NCBI GenBank assembly: GCA_937872175.1
Contig: CALMPI010000044.1
Span: 1 to 35,783 of the forward strand
Origin: an uncultured Flavobacteriales bacterium
Lineage (GTDB): Bacteria > Bacteroidota > Bacteroidia > Flavobacteriales_F > PHOS-HE28
Reading direction: 5' to 3'
Length of the DNA: 35,783 bases
Below, piece by piece: positions 27,624 through 35,052 of this stretch (positions are counted from its first letter, which is position 1; each line of letters starts with the position of its first letter). Under the pieces are notes generated by a model that saw only the letters and a program-made list of their open reading frames with translations, ran no database searches and had not been told where the DNA came from. The position numbers were made by a program, and so were the translations under genes.

Positions 27624-29216
27624 CTAGTCGCAGACCTTGTCGTGGATTTCCCCCACCTGCCCGGCCATCTCCTTCATGGCCTCGCGGACGTTCCTGGCCC
27701 CCTGGGCCGCCGCCTCGCTGGACTTCTTGGCGGCGATGATGTTGACCATGCTGCTCTCCATGAGCTGGCGGCCCAGCCGGTCCATCGTCTGCTCCAGGTT
27801 GCCGCCGCCGATGCGCTCCTCCACGATCTTGCCGAAGGCCGCGCCCAGGACGTGCTCCGGGGTCGGGGACGGCGGGTTGTCCTTCAGGAGGTTCAGGTGG
27901 CGCTCCATCCCCTTGGCCGCCACGAGGAGGTCGGAAGCCGCCACCACGTCGCGCCCGGCCCCGATCATGGCGAGCTTGGAGCGCTCCACCACCTCGCGGA
28001 TGGTCGCGGGGATGTTGCCGGCCAGGGCCTCGCCCACCGCCGTCAGGTCCTCGCCCTGGGCCACCAGGCCGCGCCCGTACAGGCGGATGAGGCGCTGGAC
28101 AGCCTCCGCCTCCGGCGGGCGGACGGTGATGACGGCATCCAGGCGGCCCGGGCGGAGCATGGCGCGGTCCAGCTTCTCCACGTGGTTGGTCGTCAGGACG
28201 GTGATCACCTGGGCGTTCTTGGTCAGCACGCCGTCGATGGTGTTGAGCAGGTCGTTGCCCCGCTGGTCGCGCTGGGCGGCCACCCGGTCCACGTCCTCCG
28301 CGAACACCACGGCGGGCTGGTAGCGCTGGGCGAACAGGAGCGCCTCCTTCAGCGCCCGGACATCGTCCAGCAGGATGTAGGTCCAGCCGTTGTCCACGCA
28401 GACCTTGGACGTGACGTTGGCCGTCATCGTCTTGCCGGTGCCATAGGTGCCCTCCAGCAGCACGCCCCGGTTGAGCGGGATGCCGTGCTTGACGCAGGCC
28501 GCCGTGTTCTGGACCGGAGCCCAGAGGGAGGCGCGGACCTGCTCCAGCTCATCCGGGTTCAGCACCAGCTCATCCGGCTTGATGTAGCGGGTGTGGAGGA
28601 ACTCGGGGGCCTCGCTCGTGATGAGGTCCCCGTCATCGTCCACCTTCAGGCGGATGGCCTTGCCCTTGTAGATGGAGGAGCGGGTCAGGATGTCCCGGGC
28701 GAGGTTGGCGAGGTCGCGGACCACCGACGCCTCGCGCTTGCGGACGGTGCCGGTGATGACCAGGACCGGGCCGCGCGAGCCCCGGGAGCGCTGAACGTCG
28801 ATGGGGTTCTCCACGCCCGGGAGGGTGAACTGGCCGAAGGGGACCTGGATGCTGTCGCCGTGGTCGGGGCCGGTCTTGACGGTGATGAGGTCCGGGGCCA
28901 CCGGGCCGAAGAAGGACATGCGCGGGGTGGGCGAGGCCCAGCCGTACTTCTCGCGCATCGCCGCGTTCAGCGCCACCAGGGCGTCCTCGGGGAAGGCGTC
29001 CAGGACCTCGTGCACGTCCAGCTGCGTCTCCTCGTCAGCCGCCTTGCGCTCCAGGGCCTCAATGGCCTTGCGCAGCGGCATCGGGCCGGGCTCGCCCGGG
29101 AGGGTGATCTTGGTGCCGCTGTGCTCGATGTCCACGTCACGGCGGTCCCACGCCTTCTCGCCCGCCTGGCGCGCAACCGCCTCCGCCAGGATGTCGTCCA
29201 TGAAGTTGGTGCTCAT
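27624..29216 (-). CDS. AAA+ ATPase of CDC48/FtsH-like type
   Basis: A 530-residue protein with a complete AAA+ core: Walker A GTYGTGKT at 257-263, Walker B AVVFAEDVD near 302-310, sensor-1 TTN at 342-344, and MLRPGRLD at 353-360 carrying the arginine-finger type residues of classical AAA proteins. Residues 1-230 form an N-terminal part including a beta-rich region (GPVLVITGTVRKREA). The last 120 residues are helical (EERIGGGNLEQTMDRLGRQL). The substrate is unknown; remodelling of a protein complex is likely. It is alone in its transcript between promoter D and a strong terminator. Confidence 0.88.
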   Translation of the reverse strand: MSTNFMDDILAEAVARQAGEKAWDRRDVDIEHSGTKITLPGEPGPMPLRKAIEALERKAADEETQLDVHEVLDAFPEDALVALNAAMREKYGWASPTPRMSFFGPVAPDLITVKTGPDHGDSIQVPFGQFTLPGVENPIDVQRSRGSRGPVLVITGTVRKREASVVRDLANLARDILTRSSIYKGKAIRLKVDDDGDLITSEAPEFLHTRYIKPDELVLNPDELEQVRASLWAPVQNTAACVKHGIPLNRGVLLEGTYGTGKTMTANVTSKVCVDNGWTYILLDDVRALKEALLFAQRYQPAVVFAEDVDRVAAQRDQRGNDLLNTIDGVLTKNAQVITVLTTNHVEKLDRAMLRPGRLDAVITVRPPEAEAVQRLIRLYGRGLVAQGEDLTAVGEALAGNIPATIREVVERSKLAMIGAGRDVVAASDLLVAAKGMERHLNLLKDNPPSPTPEHVLGAAFGKIVEERIGGGNLEQTMDRLGRQLMESSMVNIIAAKKSSEAAAQGARNVREAMKEMAGQVGEIHDKVCD

Positions 29217-29282
29217 TTGGTGTGCTCCATTTCTGAGCGGGGGCTGGTGAGGCGCTCCCTTGGGTTGATGTCCCCCCTCACC

Positions 29283-29324
29283 GGGGATAAGTCACCCTAG
29301 CCGGGCGAGGTCGTTGGGGTCTAA
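29283..29324 (-). promoter_or_regulatory. Early promoter D (weak boxes) with TTATCCCCG element
   Basis: TAGGGT (29294-29299) is a possible -10 box, with TTAGAC or TAGACC (29318-29324) 18-19 bases ahead as a weak -35. GACTTATCCCCGG follows directly (29283-29291), in the same place relative to the -10 box as in promoters B and C. The leader to the AAA+ start is about 70 bases and can form a GGTGAGG/CCTCACC stem. The rest of the 29325-29424 gap has only a 12-base palindrome (29371-29382). Confidence 0.5.
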
Positions 29325-29424
29325 CGCTTTCTCTTGCCCCGTTCCTCGCGCTCCGGTAGAGTTGTTGTCAGGCTGGCCAGCCAGAGGGGGGCCTGCGGCC
29401 CTCCCCCGTGGGTTCCCCTCGCCT

Positions 29425-30024
29425 TCAGGCCACCACCACCTCACCGGAGCCGCCCGGGGCCGGGCCGGTCGTGACGTGGTTGGGCCTCGCCTCCCGCCAC
29501 ATGTTCTGGACCCAGCGGACCTGTGCCACAGCATCGTCCAGGGCGTTGTGCTTCACCACCGGCTCGGGCCGGATGGCATTGAGCGCCAGCATGGCGAGGG
29601 TCCGCGTGTCGCGGGCCGCGCTGTAGCTCCAGGGCTCCCGCCGCCCGAGGCGGGCGAAGGCGTGCGCCAGGATGGGGATGTCAAAGGTGGCCCCGTTGCT
29701 CCACACGTGGAGCTTTCTGTCTCCCGCGACCTCCTTGAGGTGCTCCAGGTACGCCTCCACCCGGTCCAGGGCCTCGGGGAGGGGGACGCCCTCACCGGGC
29801 CGGGGCAGGCTGTCGCGGGCCTCCTGGCTCTGCATCATCCACCAGTGCGTCGTGGACCAGTCAACCCGGAAGCCCAGGTTGATGCAGCTCTGGGGGTCCA
29901 CGTTGATGCACAGGCCGGGCTCCAGCGGGCCGTCCCCGTCAATCCAGAACGGGGCCAGGCCGATCTGCGTGATGGCGGCATCCGCCGCCGTGGACAGCGT
30001 CTCCAGGTCAAGCATCAGGTGCAT
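29425..30024 (-). CDS. DEDDh-type 3'-5' exonuclease
   Basis: From the ATG at 30022-30024 (MHLMLDLETLSTAADAAITQ) the protein has 199 residues. Asp6 and Glu8 (LDLETL) form ExoI, FD near 114-115 fits ExoII, and KHNALDDA near 158-165 gives the His and Asp of ExoIII, so the DEDDh set is complete. The close match is to phage exonucleases of the Rv2179c/exonuclease VIII-like group, which have GFRVDWSTTHWW-type segments. Likely role: nucleic-acid trimming in replication or recombination, or RNA degradation. The longer frame to 30288 is antisense-like at its start. Confidence 0.85.
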   Translation of the reverse strand: MHLMLDLETLSTAADAAITQIGLAPFWIDGDGPLEPGLCINVDPQSCINLGFRVDWSTTHWWMMQSQEARDSLPRPGEGVPLPEALDRVEAYLEHLKEVAGDRKLHVWSNGATFDIPILAHAFARLGRREPWSYSAARDTRTLAMLALNAIRPEPVVKHNALDDAVAQVRWVQNMWREARPNHVTTGPAPGGSGEVVVA

Positions 30025-30298
30025 TGTCGTCCTCCTCGGGCTCGGGGCCTGCCGCGAGCCGCAGGAGCTCAGCCGCCTGGGCAGCCCCCTTGGCGGTGCC
30101 GAGGCCCAGCAGGCGGATGGCCTCGCGGATGTCGTCCACGTGGACGCAGCGCACCCCGTTGAGCTCCTCCACCAGCCGCTGCGCACCCGAGACGGTGCGG
30201 CAGTCGGCCACCTTGGAGAAGCCCCCGCCGATGCGCGAGCGGACCAGGAGGGCGCGGCCCCCGAGGTCCACTGTAGAGTAGAACTCACGGCGGCCCAT
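30008..30298 (-). CDS. Hypothetical protein (96 aa)
   Basis: MGRREFYSTVDLGGRALLVR begins a beta-rich part; the second half (DDIREAIRLLGLGTAKGAAQ, then AAELLRLAAG) is helical and ends in an acidic tail (PEPEEDDNAPDA). It overlaps the exonuclease start by 17 bases and its own start overlaps the previous stop. No family recognised. Translational coupling with the exonuclease suggests a related function. Confidence 0.65.
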   Translation of the reverse strand: MGRREFYSTVDLGGRALLVRSRIGGGFSKVADCRTVSGAQRLVEELNGVRCVHVDDIREAIRLLGLGTAKGAAQAAELLRLAAGPEPEEDDNAPDA

Positions 30299-30789
30299 CA
30301 GCGTTCCCTCATGACAAGGTCAAGGTTGGGCGGGCTGTAGCGGTCGCTCTTGACCACCCGGCCCGCCTCGCTGATGATGGGCCGCCCGTCCGCGTCCAGC
30401 TTGGACATGTTGGAGCGGTGGACCTCCTGGAGTGCCAGGACCTTGTACCGGGCGAGCCCGGTGGTCAGGTAGGTGCCGTCAACCACATAGCTGAGGTCGG
30501 TGAGGGCGTCCAGGCACTCCACAGGGTCGCGGCTGATGAAGCCCGCCGCCAGCTCCGCCAGCTCCTCCTGGATGAGCTGGAGCCGGATGAGCAGCTGGCT
30601 GCCCCCGGCCTGGGCGGATGCCGCCTTCAGCTCCTCCGCCAGCCTCGCTGCCTCCTGGTGGTAGATGGCCAGGGCGAGGTGCACCGGCTCATCCGGGATG
30701 GTCGGAACGTCCGGTTGGGCGATGCCGAACGCCTCGTGGAACTCGTGGACCAGCTCCAGGCCCAGGTCGGGGGTGCCCGAGCCGTCCAT
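30298..30789 (-). CDS. All-alpha NTP pyrophosphatase (phosphoribosyl-ATP diphosphatase-like)
   Basis: The 163-residue protein starts MDGSGTPDLGLELVHEFHEA and contains LQLIQEELAELAAGF, the E-E-x-x-E metal-binding helix, followed by ECLDALTDLSYVVDG with acidic residues on the next helix, and later LQEVHRSNMSKLDADGRPI. This is the phage group within the MazG/HisE/dUTPase-like all-alpha superfamily. Such enzymes hydrolyse nucleoside triphosphates to monophosphates and alter host or phage nucleotide pools. A second member is encoded at 34190-34573. Confidence 0.82.
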   Translation of the reverse strand: MDGSGTPDLGLELVHEFHEAFGIAQPDVPTIPDEPVHLALAIYHQEAARLAEELKAASAQAGGSQLLIRLQLIQEELAELAAGFISRDPVECLDALTDLSYVVDGTYLTTGLARYKVLALQEVHRSNMSKLDADGRPIISEAGRVVKSDRYSPPNLDLVMRER

Positions 30790-31124
30790 CAGTGGAGCCC
30801 TCCCGCCTTCTTCTCCGCCCGGCCACCCATCAGCTGTCCCAGCAGGTCCCCGATGCCGCCCGAGCGCTCACAGCCGGTCTTGACGAAGGCCATGCCGTGC
30901 TCCTCGGCATAGGTGGTGTCCAGGTGACAGCAGTCGTCACGGGACAGGCCCAGCTCGTGCTTGAGCTCCTCGTGGAGCTTCTCCGCCCGCGAGCGGGCCG
31001 CCTCGTGGATGCTGTCCGCCTGGGCCTTCAGCTCCCCGATCTGGCGGTTGCCGTCCTCCATCGTCTTGTCGATGGCCAGCGCCAGCTCCAGGGCGCGGCC
31101 CTCCAGCTTGATGGTCTTGCTCAT
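30789..31124 (-). CDS. Hypothetical coiled-coil protein (111 aa)
   Basis: The ATG at 31122-31124 (MSKTIKLEGRALELALAIDK) follows the shared leader and promoter E. Residues 20-70 are a long charged helix (MEDGNRQIGELKAQADSIHE). It has Cys and His residues (DDCCHLDTTYAEEHG) that could bind metal, and ends in GRAEKKAGGLH. No known family. Its stop overlaps the start of the NTP pyrophosphatase gene by one base. An in-frame ATG in the leader is rejected because it holds the Shine-Dalgarno. Confidence 0.68.
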   Translation of the reverse strand: MSKTIKLEGRALELALAIDKTMEDGNRQIGELKAQADSIHEAARSRAEKLHEELKHELGLSRDDCCHLDTTYAEEHGMAFVKTGCERSGGIGDLLGQLMGGRAEKKAGGLH

Positions 31125-31172
31125 GTTGTGCTCCATTTCTCCATGGCCCGGGACCATCCCAAGCCTCCTGGA

Positions 31173-31201
31173 AGGTTATCCCCGCGAGCCCTCGGGGTCA
31201 A
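31173..31201 (-). promoter_or_regulatory. Early promoter E with inverted TTATCCCCG element
   Basis: TTGACC (31196-31201), 17-base spacer, TAACCT (31173-31178). GGTTATCCCCG is present on the plus strand at 31174-31184, opposite in orientation to the elements at promoters A-D, overlapping the -10 box and spacer. The -10 box overlaps the TAA stop of the 79-residue gene. Confidence 0.65.
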
Positions 31202-31415
31202 GCACCCCGAGTTGTCGCAGCATCCTTCTGATCCCAGCCCGGCTGTTCCGTTTGGACCTCATGGCGTTCGCGTTGCCTGAGCAGACGTACAGCTGCGTGA
31301 CCTCGCCCACGGTGAAGCGGACCTTGGCGTGCCGCCCGCCGTGCTCGATGCTGTAGGGCACCCCCACCGCATCAAGCTCACGCGTGACCCAGAGGAGGGG
31401 AGTGTCCTTGGCCAT
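31176..31415 (-). CDS. Small conserved phage protein (79 aa)
   Basis: MAKDTPLLWVTRELDAVGVP followed by YSIEHGGRHAKVRFTVGE and SRAGIRRMLRQLGVLDPEGS. The HGGRHAKVRF segment and the arginine-rich helix at the end give a small basic alpha/beta protein, similar in style to HicA/dsRBD-like folds that bind nucleic acid, but I would not assign toxin activity. It directly follows the primase-helicase gene, with a one-base stop/start overlap. Confidence 0.7.
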   Translation of the reverse strand: MAKDTPLLWVTRELDAVGVPYSIEHGGRHAKVRFTVGEVTQLYVCSGNANAMRSKRNSRAGIRRMLRQLGVLDPEGSRG

Positions 31416-33775
31416 CAGAAGGGCTCCTTGGCCTCCTCAGCCTCATCCTCGGGCGGCCACTGGTACGGGCCGCCGAAGCGGTCATCCCAGTGCGCCCGGG
31501 CCTCCCGGAGGCTGGGGAACTCATAGAACCACGCCTTGGACCGGCGCACGCGCTCGTGGCCGTACTGGTCCTGCTCGCTGACATCGGTCCACCTCTGGAA
31601 GGTCCGGGGGTGGTGCCCAGGGAGCACGCGCTTCAGGAACTTCCCGAGGGCTGTGGGTGTGGCGCGGCGCATGATCTTCTGGCGCTCGGCAAACATCAGG
31701 TAGTCGCGCTGGAGGTCCGCCTTCAGGACCTCGCCCTGCCAGCCGTCCGCCTCCCCGAGGTTGCGCCCCTCCATCAGCTTCTCAAACCACCACTGCTCCT
31801 CATAGCTCATGGACAGCAGCTTCTGCTCCTGGAGGGCCTCTGTCTTGGGGAAGCGCCGCACGTCGAAGTTGCTCAGGTCCCGGGTCATCAGCATGTGAAG
31901 GAACGCCTCGCGCCCGCCCCGGTCCATCTCCTCCTGGATGCGCTTGAAGTACCCGGCCTGCTGTATCTGAGCGTCACCCACGTCCAGCACGAAGAAGCGC
32001 CGCTCATCGGCCCCGGCGGGCACCACCCAGTCGCTGTTGGAGGCCATCAGGATGTGGGTGTAGTTGGGGGCCGCCTCTGCGTCCACCCCCTTCCCCTCAA
32101 TCATGATCGTCTCCTCGGTGACCAGCCCCTTCAGGATGGCCTCGTGCTTCTTGTCCCCGGCATAGAACGCCTCGTCAGCGAACAGCACCACGCAGTCCCG
32201 GAGGTGGGCGTTGAAGCTCCCCACGAGGTGCTTGCTGTCCGTGACCTGGAGGAAGTGGCGGCCCCAGAGCGAGCCGAAGTGCTTCACCACCGTCCCCTTG
32301 CCCGTGCCCATCCGGCCCCGGAGGACGATGGCCACCTCACCCGGGCTGTCCGGGTGCTGGACCGCCCGCGCCATCCAGTTGAGCATGTACTCGTTGTACA
32401 GCTCGTTGCCCCGGCAGACGTTGTTCAGGATGTGCTCCAGGAGCAGCTGACAGCTCCCCGGCTTGGCCTCGCACGCGAAGCCCTGCCAGAGGTTGTAGGC
32501 GTCCGTGACCTCGCGCCCGGGGGCGAACATGATGGTGCGGTACTGCCGCCGGGCCGCGTTCTGGAGCCACCACTTGCCCAGGGGCATCTTGACGTCATTC
32601 CCGTCCTTGTCCTGGCCGACCACCACCTGGATGTGCATGTAGCGGTTGCGGAAGTCGTCAAAGCTCTGGCGGCTGATCCGGGTCCGCTTCAGGGCGTAGT
32701 CCATGACCTCGCTGATGACGCGGCACCGGCCACCGATGTCCTCAATCACCGCGTGCTCCTCGTTGAGCTTCCGCAGCCAGGGGTCAATCGCCTCCTCCCG
32801 CGCCCGCTGTATCTGGCGGGCCGCGTACTGCTGGGGCCGGGGCTGGTCCAGGACGTGGCCGCTGATGCCGTAGTCGGGGTCAAGGATGACCGCTGCGATC
32901 ATGTCGTCATCGACGCCCGCCCGGACCAGCTCGCACAGCACCGCGAACAGGACCTCAGACCGCGAGGGGTACTTGGTCGGGTCGTCAGGGTCGTCACCGT
33001 TGACGATGAGGGCCTTGGTGCGCGAGGAGACGGTGTTGGGCAGGTCGTCAAGGCTGTCCAGCCTCGGGAGGTTGCCGCTGATCTTGACCTGCGGCCCGCC
33101 CCCTCCGCCCGGGGCGCTGGACTGCACCCGGGGTGCGGGGGTGAACTGCTTGAGGCTGTAGATGCGCGTCCAGTCCACCTCCACGACGCGGGCGAGCGCC
33201 TCGGTGCGGCCCTTCTTGCGCTTCTTCTCGTTGGGCAGGTTCACCGTGCCCGGGAGGCGCATGATGCGGTCGATGTTGTGGCAGCTGTCCGCCTGAAGGA
33301 GGACCTCCACCTGGAGGTTGTACGCCTCCAGCTCCGCCGCCTTCTCCTCGCTCCCGTCAGTCCGGTGCTCCTGGTCCAGGAGCCAAAAGCCCTGGAAGCC
33401 CCCGCCGCTGTCGATGATGACCGTGGGCGTGGGTTTGAACTCCCTCAGCAGGCGCTCCGCCCGCTCGCGCTCCTTGTCCAGGGGCTCCCCGGGTCGCGGG
33501 TCCACGTCCACGTGGATGGCCGCCATGCCCCTGATCTCTGTCTTCTTCGGCTTGTTGTTGACCGCCCTCATCACCGGGTTCACGGTGAAGTAGATGTTCT
33601 GCTTGCCCTGGCGCTCGTCAAGCCAGGCCATCACCTCCCGGGCCTGGCTGGCCTGGAAGGTCACGGTGGTGGTCCTCCCCCCGTCCGGGAAGATGGACGT
33701 GAGCACCCACGGTCCCTCCGGGCTCCAGGCCTGCAGGAACTGGACCGCATCCGCGCTGTTTCCCCTCACCGTCAT
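31415..33775 (-). CDS. Primase-helicase (RepB-like primase plus SF3-type helicase)
   Basis: The 786-residue protein starts MTVRGNSADAVQFLQAW, with GGGGGAGGGGG before the ATG. The N-terminal primase part carries AAIHVDVDPRPGEP (catalytic Asp pair near 90-92) and VIIDSGGGFQGFWLL (near 119-133), as in archaeo-eukaryotic RepB-type primases. The C-terminal helicase has Walker A LRGRMGTGKGT near 486-496, Walker B CVVLFADEAF near 525-534, and ILMASNSDWVVP with DERRFFVLDV further on, matching the virus-type SF3/DUF5906 family. It primes and unwinds at the replication fork, together with the polymerase encoded upstream. Confidence 0.9.
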   Translation of the reverse strand: MTVRGNSADAVQFLQAWSPEGPWVLTSIFPDGGRTTTVTFQASQAREVMAWLDERQGKQNIYFTVNPVMRAVNNKPKKTEIRGMAAIHVDVDPRPGEPLDKERERAERLLREFKPTPTVIIDSGGGFQGFWLLDQEHRTDGSEEKAAELEAYNLQVEVLLQADSCHNIDRIMRLPGTVNLPNEKKRKKGRTEALARVVEVDWTRIYSLKQFTPAPRVQSSAPGGGGGPQVKISGNLPRLDSLDDLPNTVSSRTKALIVNGDDPDDPTKYPSRSEVLFAVLCELVRAGVDDDMIAAVILDPDYGISGHVLDQPRPQQYAARQIQRAREEAIDPWLRKLNEEHAVIEDIGGRCRVISEVMDYALKRTRISRQSFDDFRNRYMHIQVVVGQDKDGNDVKMPLGKWWLQNAARRQYRTIMFAPGREVTDAYNLWQGFACEAKPGSCQLLLEHILNNVCRGNELYNEYMLNWMARAVQHPDSPGEVAIVLRGRMGTGKGTVVKHFGSLWGRHFLQVTDSKHLVGSFNAHLRDCVVLFADEAFYAGDKKHEAILKGLVTEETIMIEGKGVDAEAAPNYTHILMASNSDWVVPAGADERRFFVLDVGDAQIQQAGYFKRIQEEMDRGGREAFLHMLMTRDLSNFDVRRFPKTEALQEQKLLSMSYEEQWWFEKLMEGRNLGEADGWQGEVLKADLQRDYLMFAERQKIMRRATPTALGKFLKRVLPGHHPRTFQRWTDVSEQDQYGHERVRRSKAWFYEFPSLREARAHWDDRFGGPYQWPPEDEAEEAKEPF

Positions 33776-34200
33776 GCGTTCCCCCTCCCCCTCTTCAGGT
33801 GTTCTGCGACCTCGCGCGGGCTCCCGTACAGGGCCACGCACTCGTTGAGAAGCTCCGCCCGGTCAGGCGGGGCCGTGCGTTCGGTTGCCCAGAGGCGCGA
33901 GGCGTCGCACCCCCGGAACAGGAGCCACTCCCGGCCCACCCGGAGGACCAGCCATGCGGCCCCGCCGCAGTGCCAGCGGCGGAGGAGCCATGTGCGCTGC
34001 TCGGGCGTCGGGGGGTGGTTCAGCTGGAGCGGCCCGCCCTTGGGCGGCCACCTGTCCGCGTGTTTGAGCTCCGCCCAGCCGTCGATGAAGTTGACGTCAG
34101 GGGTCCCGGGCAGCGCTGGGTTCTCCACGCGCACCGGGTCCATCCTGAGCTTGTCCATGTGAGGCCGGAGCACCTCCCACATCTGGCGCTCACTCGGCAT
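33772..34200 (-). CDS. PD-(D/E)XK nuclease (VRR-NUC/resolvase-like)
   Basis: The 142-residue protein has RVENPALPGTPDVNFI and DGWAELKHADRWP, giving Glu26, Asp35 and Glu44-x-Lys46, the PD-(D/E)XK catalytic set. HPPTPEQRTWLLRRWHCGG and a beta hairpin follow. Small nucleases of this type in phage replication modules act on branched or recombining DNA. The start is in the 3' end of the MazG-like gene, and the stop overlaps the primase-helicase ATG by four bases. Confidence 0.83.
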   Translation of the reverse strand: MPSERQMWEVLRPHMDKLRMDPVRVENPALPGTPDVNFIDGWAELKHADRWPPKGGPLQLNHPPTPEQRTWLLRRWHCGGAAWLVLRVGREWLLFRGCDASRLWATERTAPPDRAELLNECVALYGSPREVAEHLKRGRGNA

Positions 34201-34573
34201 CGGCAGGGCTCCCCGGGAGGGGCGAGGCGTGGGGCTTGGACGCCTGCTTGGCCCTCACCTTCTCGATGACCTCGGGCCGGTGGATGCGCACCAGCTCCGC
34301 CCGGGCCTCATCCTGCCAGTCCAGCCCAGCAGCGGAGCAGAGGGCCGCCAGCGTCACGGAGACGCCCCCGACCTCCTGGCCGGGCTCCCCCACTGGTCGG
34401 CTGAACACGTACTCCACCAGCTTCACGGCATCGTCCCGGGAGCCGCCCATGGCCTGGAACAGCTCCGCCGCCTCCTCCATGAAGCGGCACGCCCGCTCGG
34501 CCACGTCATCCGCGACCTCCTGCCCGAGGCAGCGGACGCACCAGCCCCGGGTCGTCATCTGGTACTCACGCAT
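34190..34573 (-). CDS. MazG-like nucleotide pyrophosphohydrolase
   Basis: From the ATG at 34571-34573 (MREYQMTTRGWCVRCLGQEV) the 127-residue protein includes ERACRFMEEAAELFQAMGGS, VEYVFSRPVGEPGQEVGGVS and VTLAALCSAAGLD. EEAAEL gives the metal-binding E-E-x-x-E and QEVGGV the second acidic helix, matching a common phage MazG-like family. It ends with ELVRIHRPEVIEKVRAKQAS. Probable substrates are non-canonical or signalling nucleotides. The frame to 34645 is rejected as antisense-like at the start. Confidence 0.83.
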   Translation of the reverse strand: MREYQMTTRGWCVRCLGQEVADDVAERACRFMEEAAELFQAMGGSRDDAVKLVEYVFSRPVGEPGQEVGGVSVTLAALCSAAGLDWQDEARAELVRIHRPEVIEKVRAKQASKPHASPLPGSPADAE

Positions 34574-34973
34574 GGCGCACCTCCACGCCGCAGAGGCGGA
34601 GGAGGGCCGCCGCGCTCGCGCACAGCTCGCGGATGGCCGGGTCATCGCGCCAGGGCTCCGCCGGGCAGACCACGGTGGCGATGCCAGCCGCCGCGATGAG
34701 CTTGGCGCAGTCCGGGCACGGGTGGTGGGTCACGTACATTGTCCCGCCCGAGGCGCTGAGCCCGGCCACGAGGAGGGCCGCTGCCTCAGCGTGGACCACC
34801 GCCTGGGACTTCCGGGGCCGGTCGTGCCACCACTCCTCCGGGATGCCGTGCGGGAAGTGGTTGTGTCCCGCCGCGACCAGGCTGCCGCCCCGGAAGATGG
34901 CCGCCCCGACCTGGGTGCTGGGGTCCTTGCTGTTCAGGGCCGCGCGTTGGGCCCACTCCATTCCGTTGTCCAT
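34566..34973 (-). CDS. Deoxycytidylate/cytidine deaminase-like enzyme
   Basis: The 135-residue protein (MDNGMEWAQRAALNSKDPST) has the zinc site VVHAEAAALL (His61, catalytic Glu63) and HHPCPDCAKLI (Cys86, Cys89), and QVGAAIFRGGSLVAAGHNHF in the N-terminal strand region. Phage enzymes of this family convert dCMP to dUMP for thymidylate synthesis; a role in modified-base metabolism is also possible. It is the first gene of its transcript, with a variant of the shared leader (AGAAATGGAG) and a short hairpin ahead. Confidence 0.87.
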   Translation of the reverse strand: MDNGMEWAQRAALNSKDPSTQVGAAIFRGGSLVAAGHNHFPHGIPEEWWHDRPRKSQAVVHAEAAALLVAGLSASGGTMYVTHHPCPDCAKLIAAAGIATVVCPAEPWRDDPAIRELCASAAALLRLCGVEVRHA

Positions 34974-35008
34974 TGCGTCTCCATTTCTGGCTCCGGGGGG
35001 GAGCCTCC

Positions 35009-35038
35009 ACTATACGTCCGCCAGCCCCGGCCCGGGAA
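35009..35038 (-). promoter_or_regulatory. Early promoter F: strong -10 box only
   Basis: TATAGT (35009-35014) is a good -10 box, but no clear -35 box lies 16-19 bases ahead; TTCCCG (35033-35038) is the best. No TTATCCCCG element is present, unlike promoters A-E. The leader has a six-pair hairpin GGCTCC/GGAGCC (34989-35005) directly before AGAAATGGAG. Confidence 0.45.
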
Positions 35039-35052
35039 GGGCCGATTGCGTG

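Noticed and set aside
27642..29300. Plus-strand frame of about 550 codons opposite the AAA+ gene
   Set aside because: Antisense of a gene with complete AAA+ motifs; no ribosome-binding site and shadow-like composition.
29371..29382. 12-base perfect palindrome GGCTGGCCAGCC between exonuclease and AAA+ genes
   Set aside because: Too short and GC-rich to stand out in this genome; no T-run for a terminator and no second copy seen.
31490..34162. Plus-strand frame of about 890 codons opposite the primase-helicase
   Set aside because: Antisense shadow of a well-supported enzyme gene.
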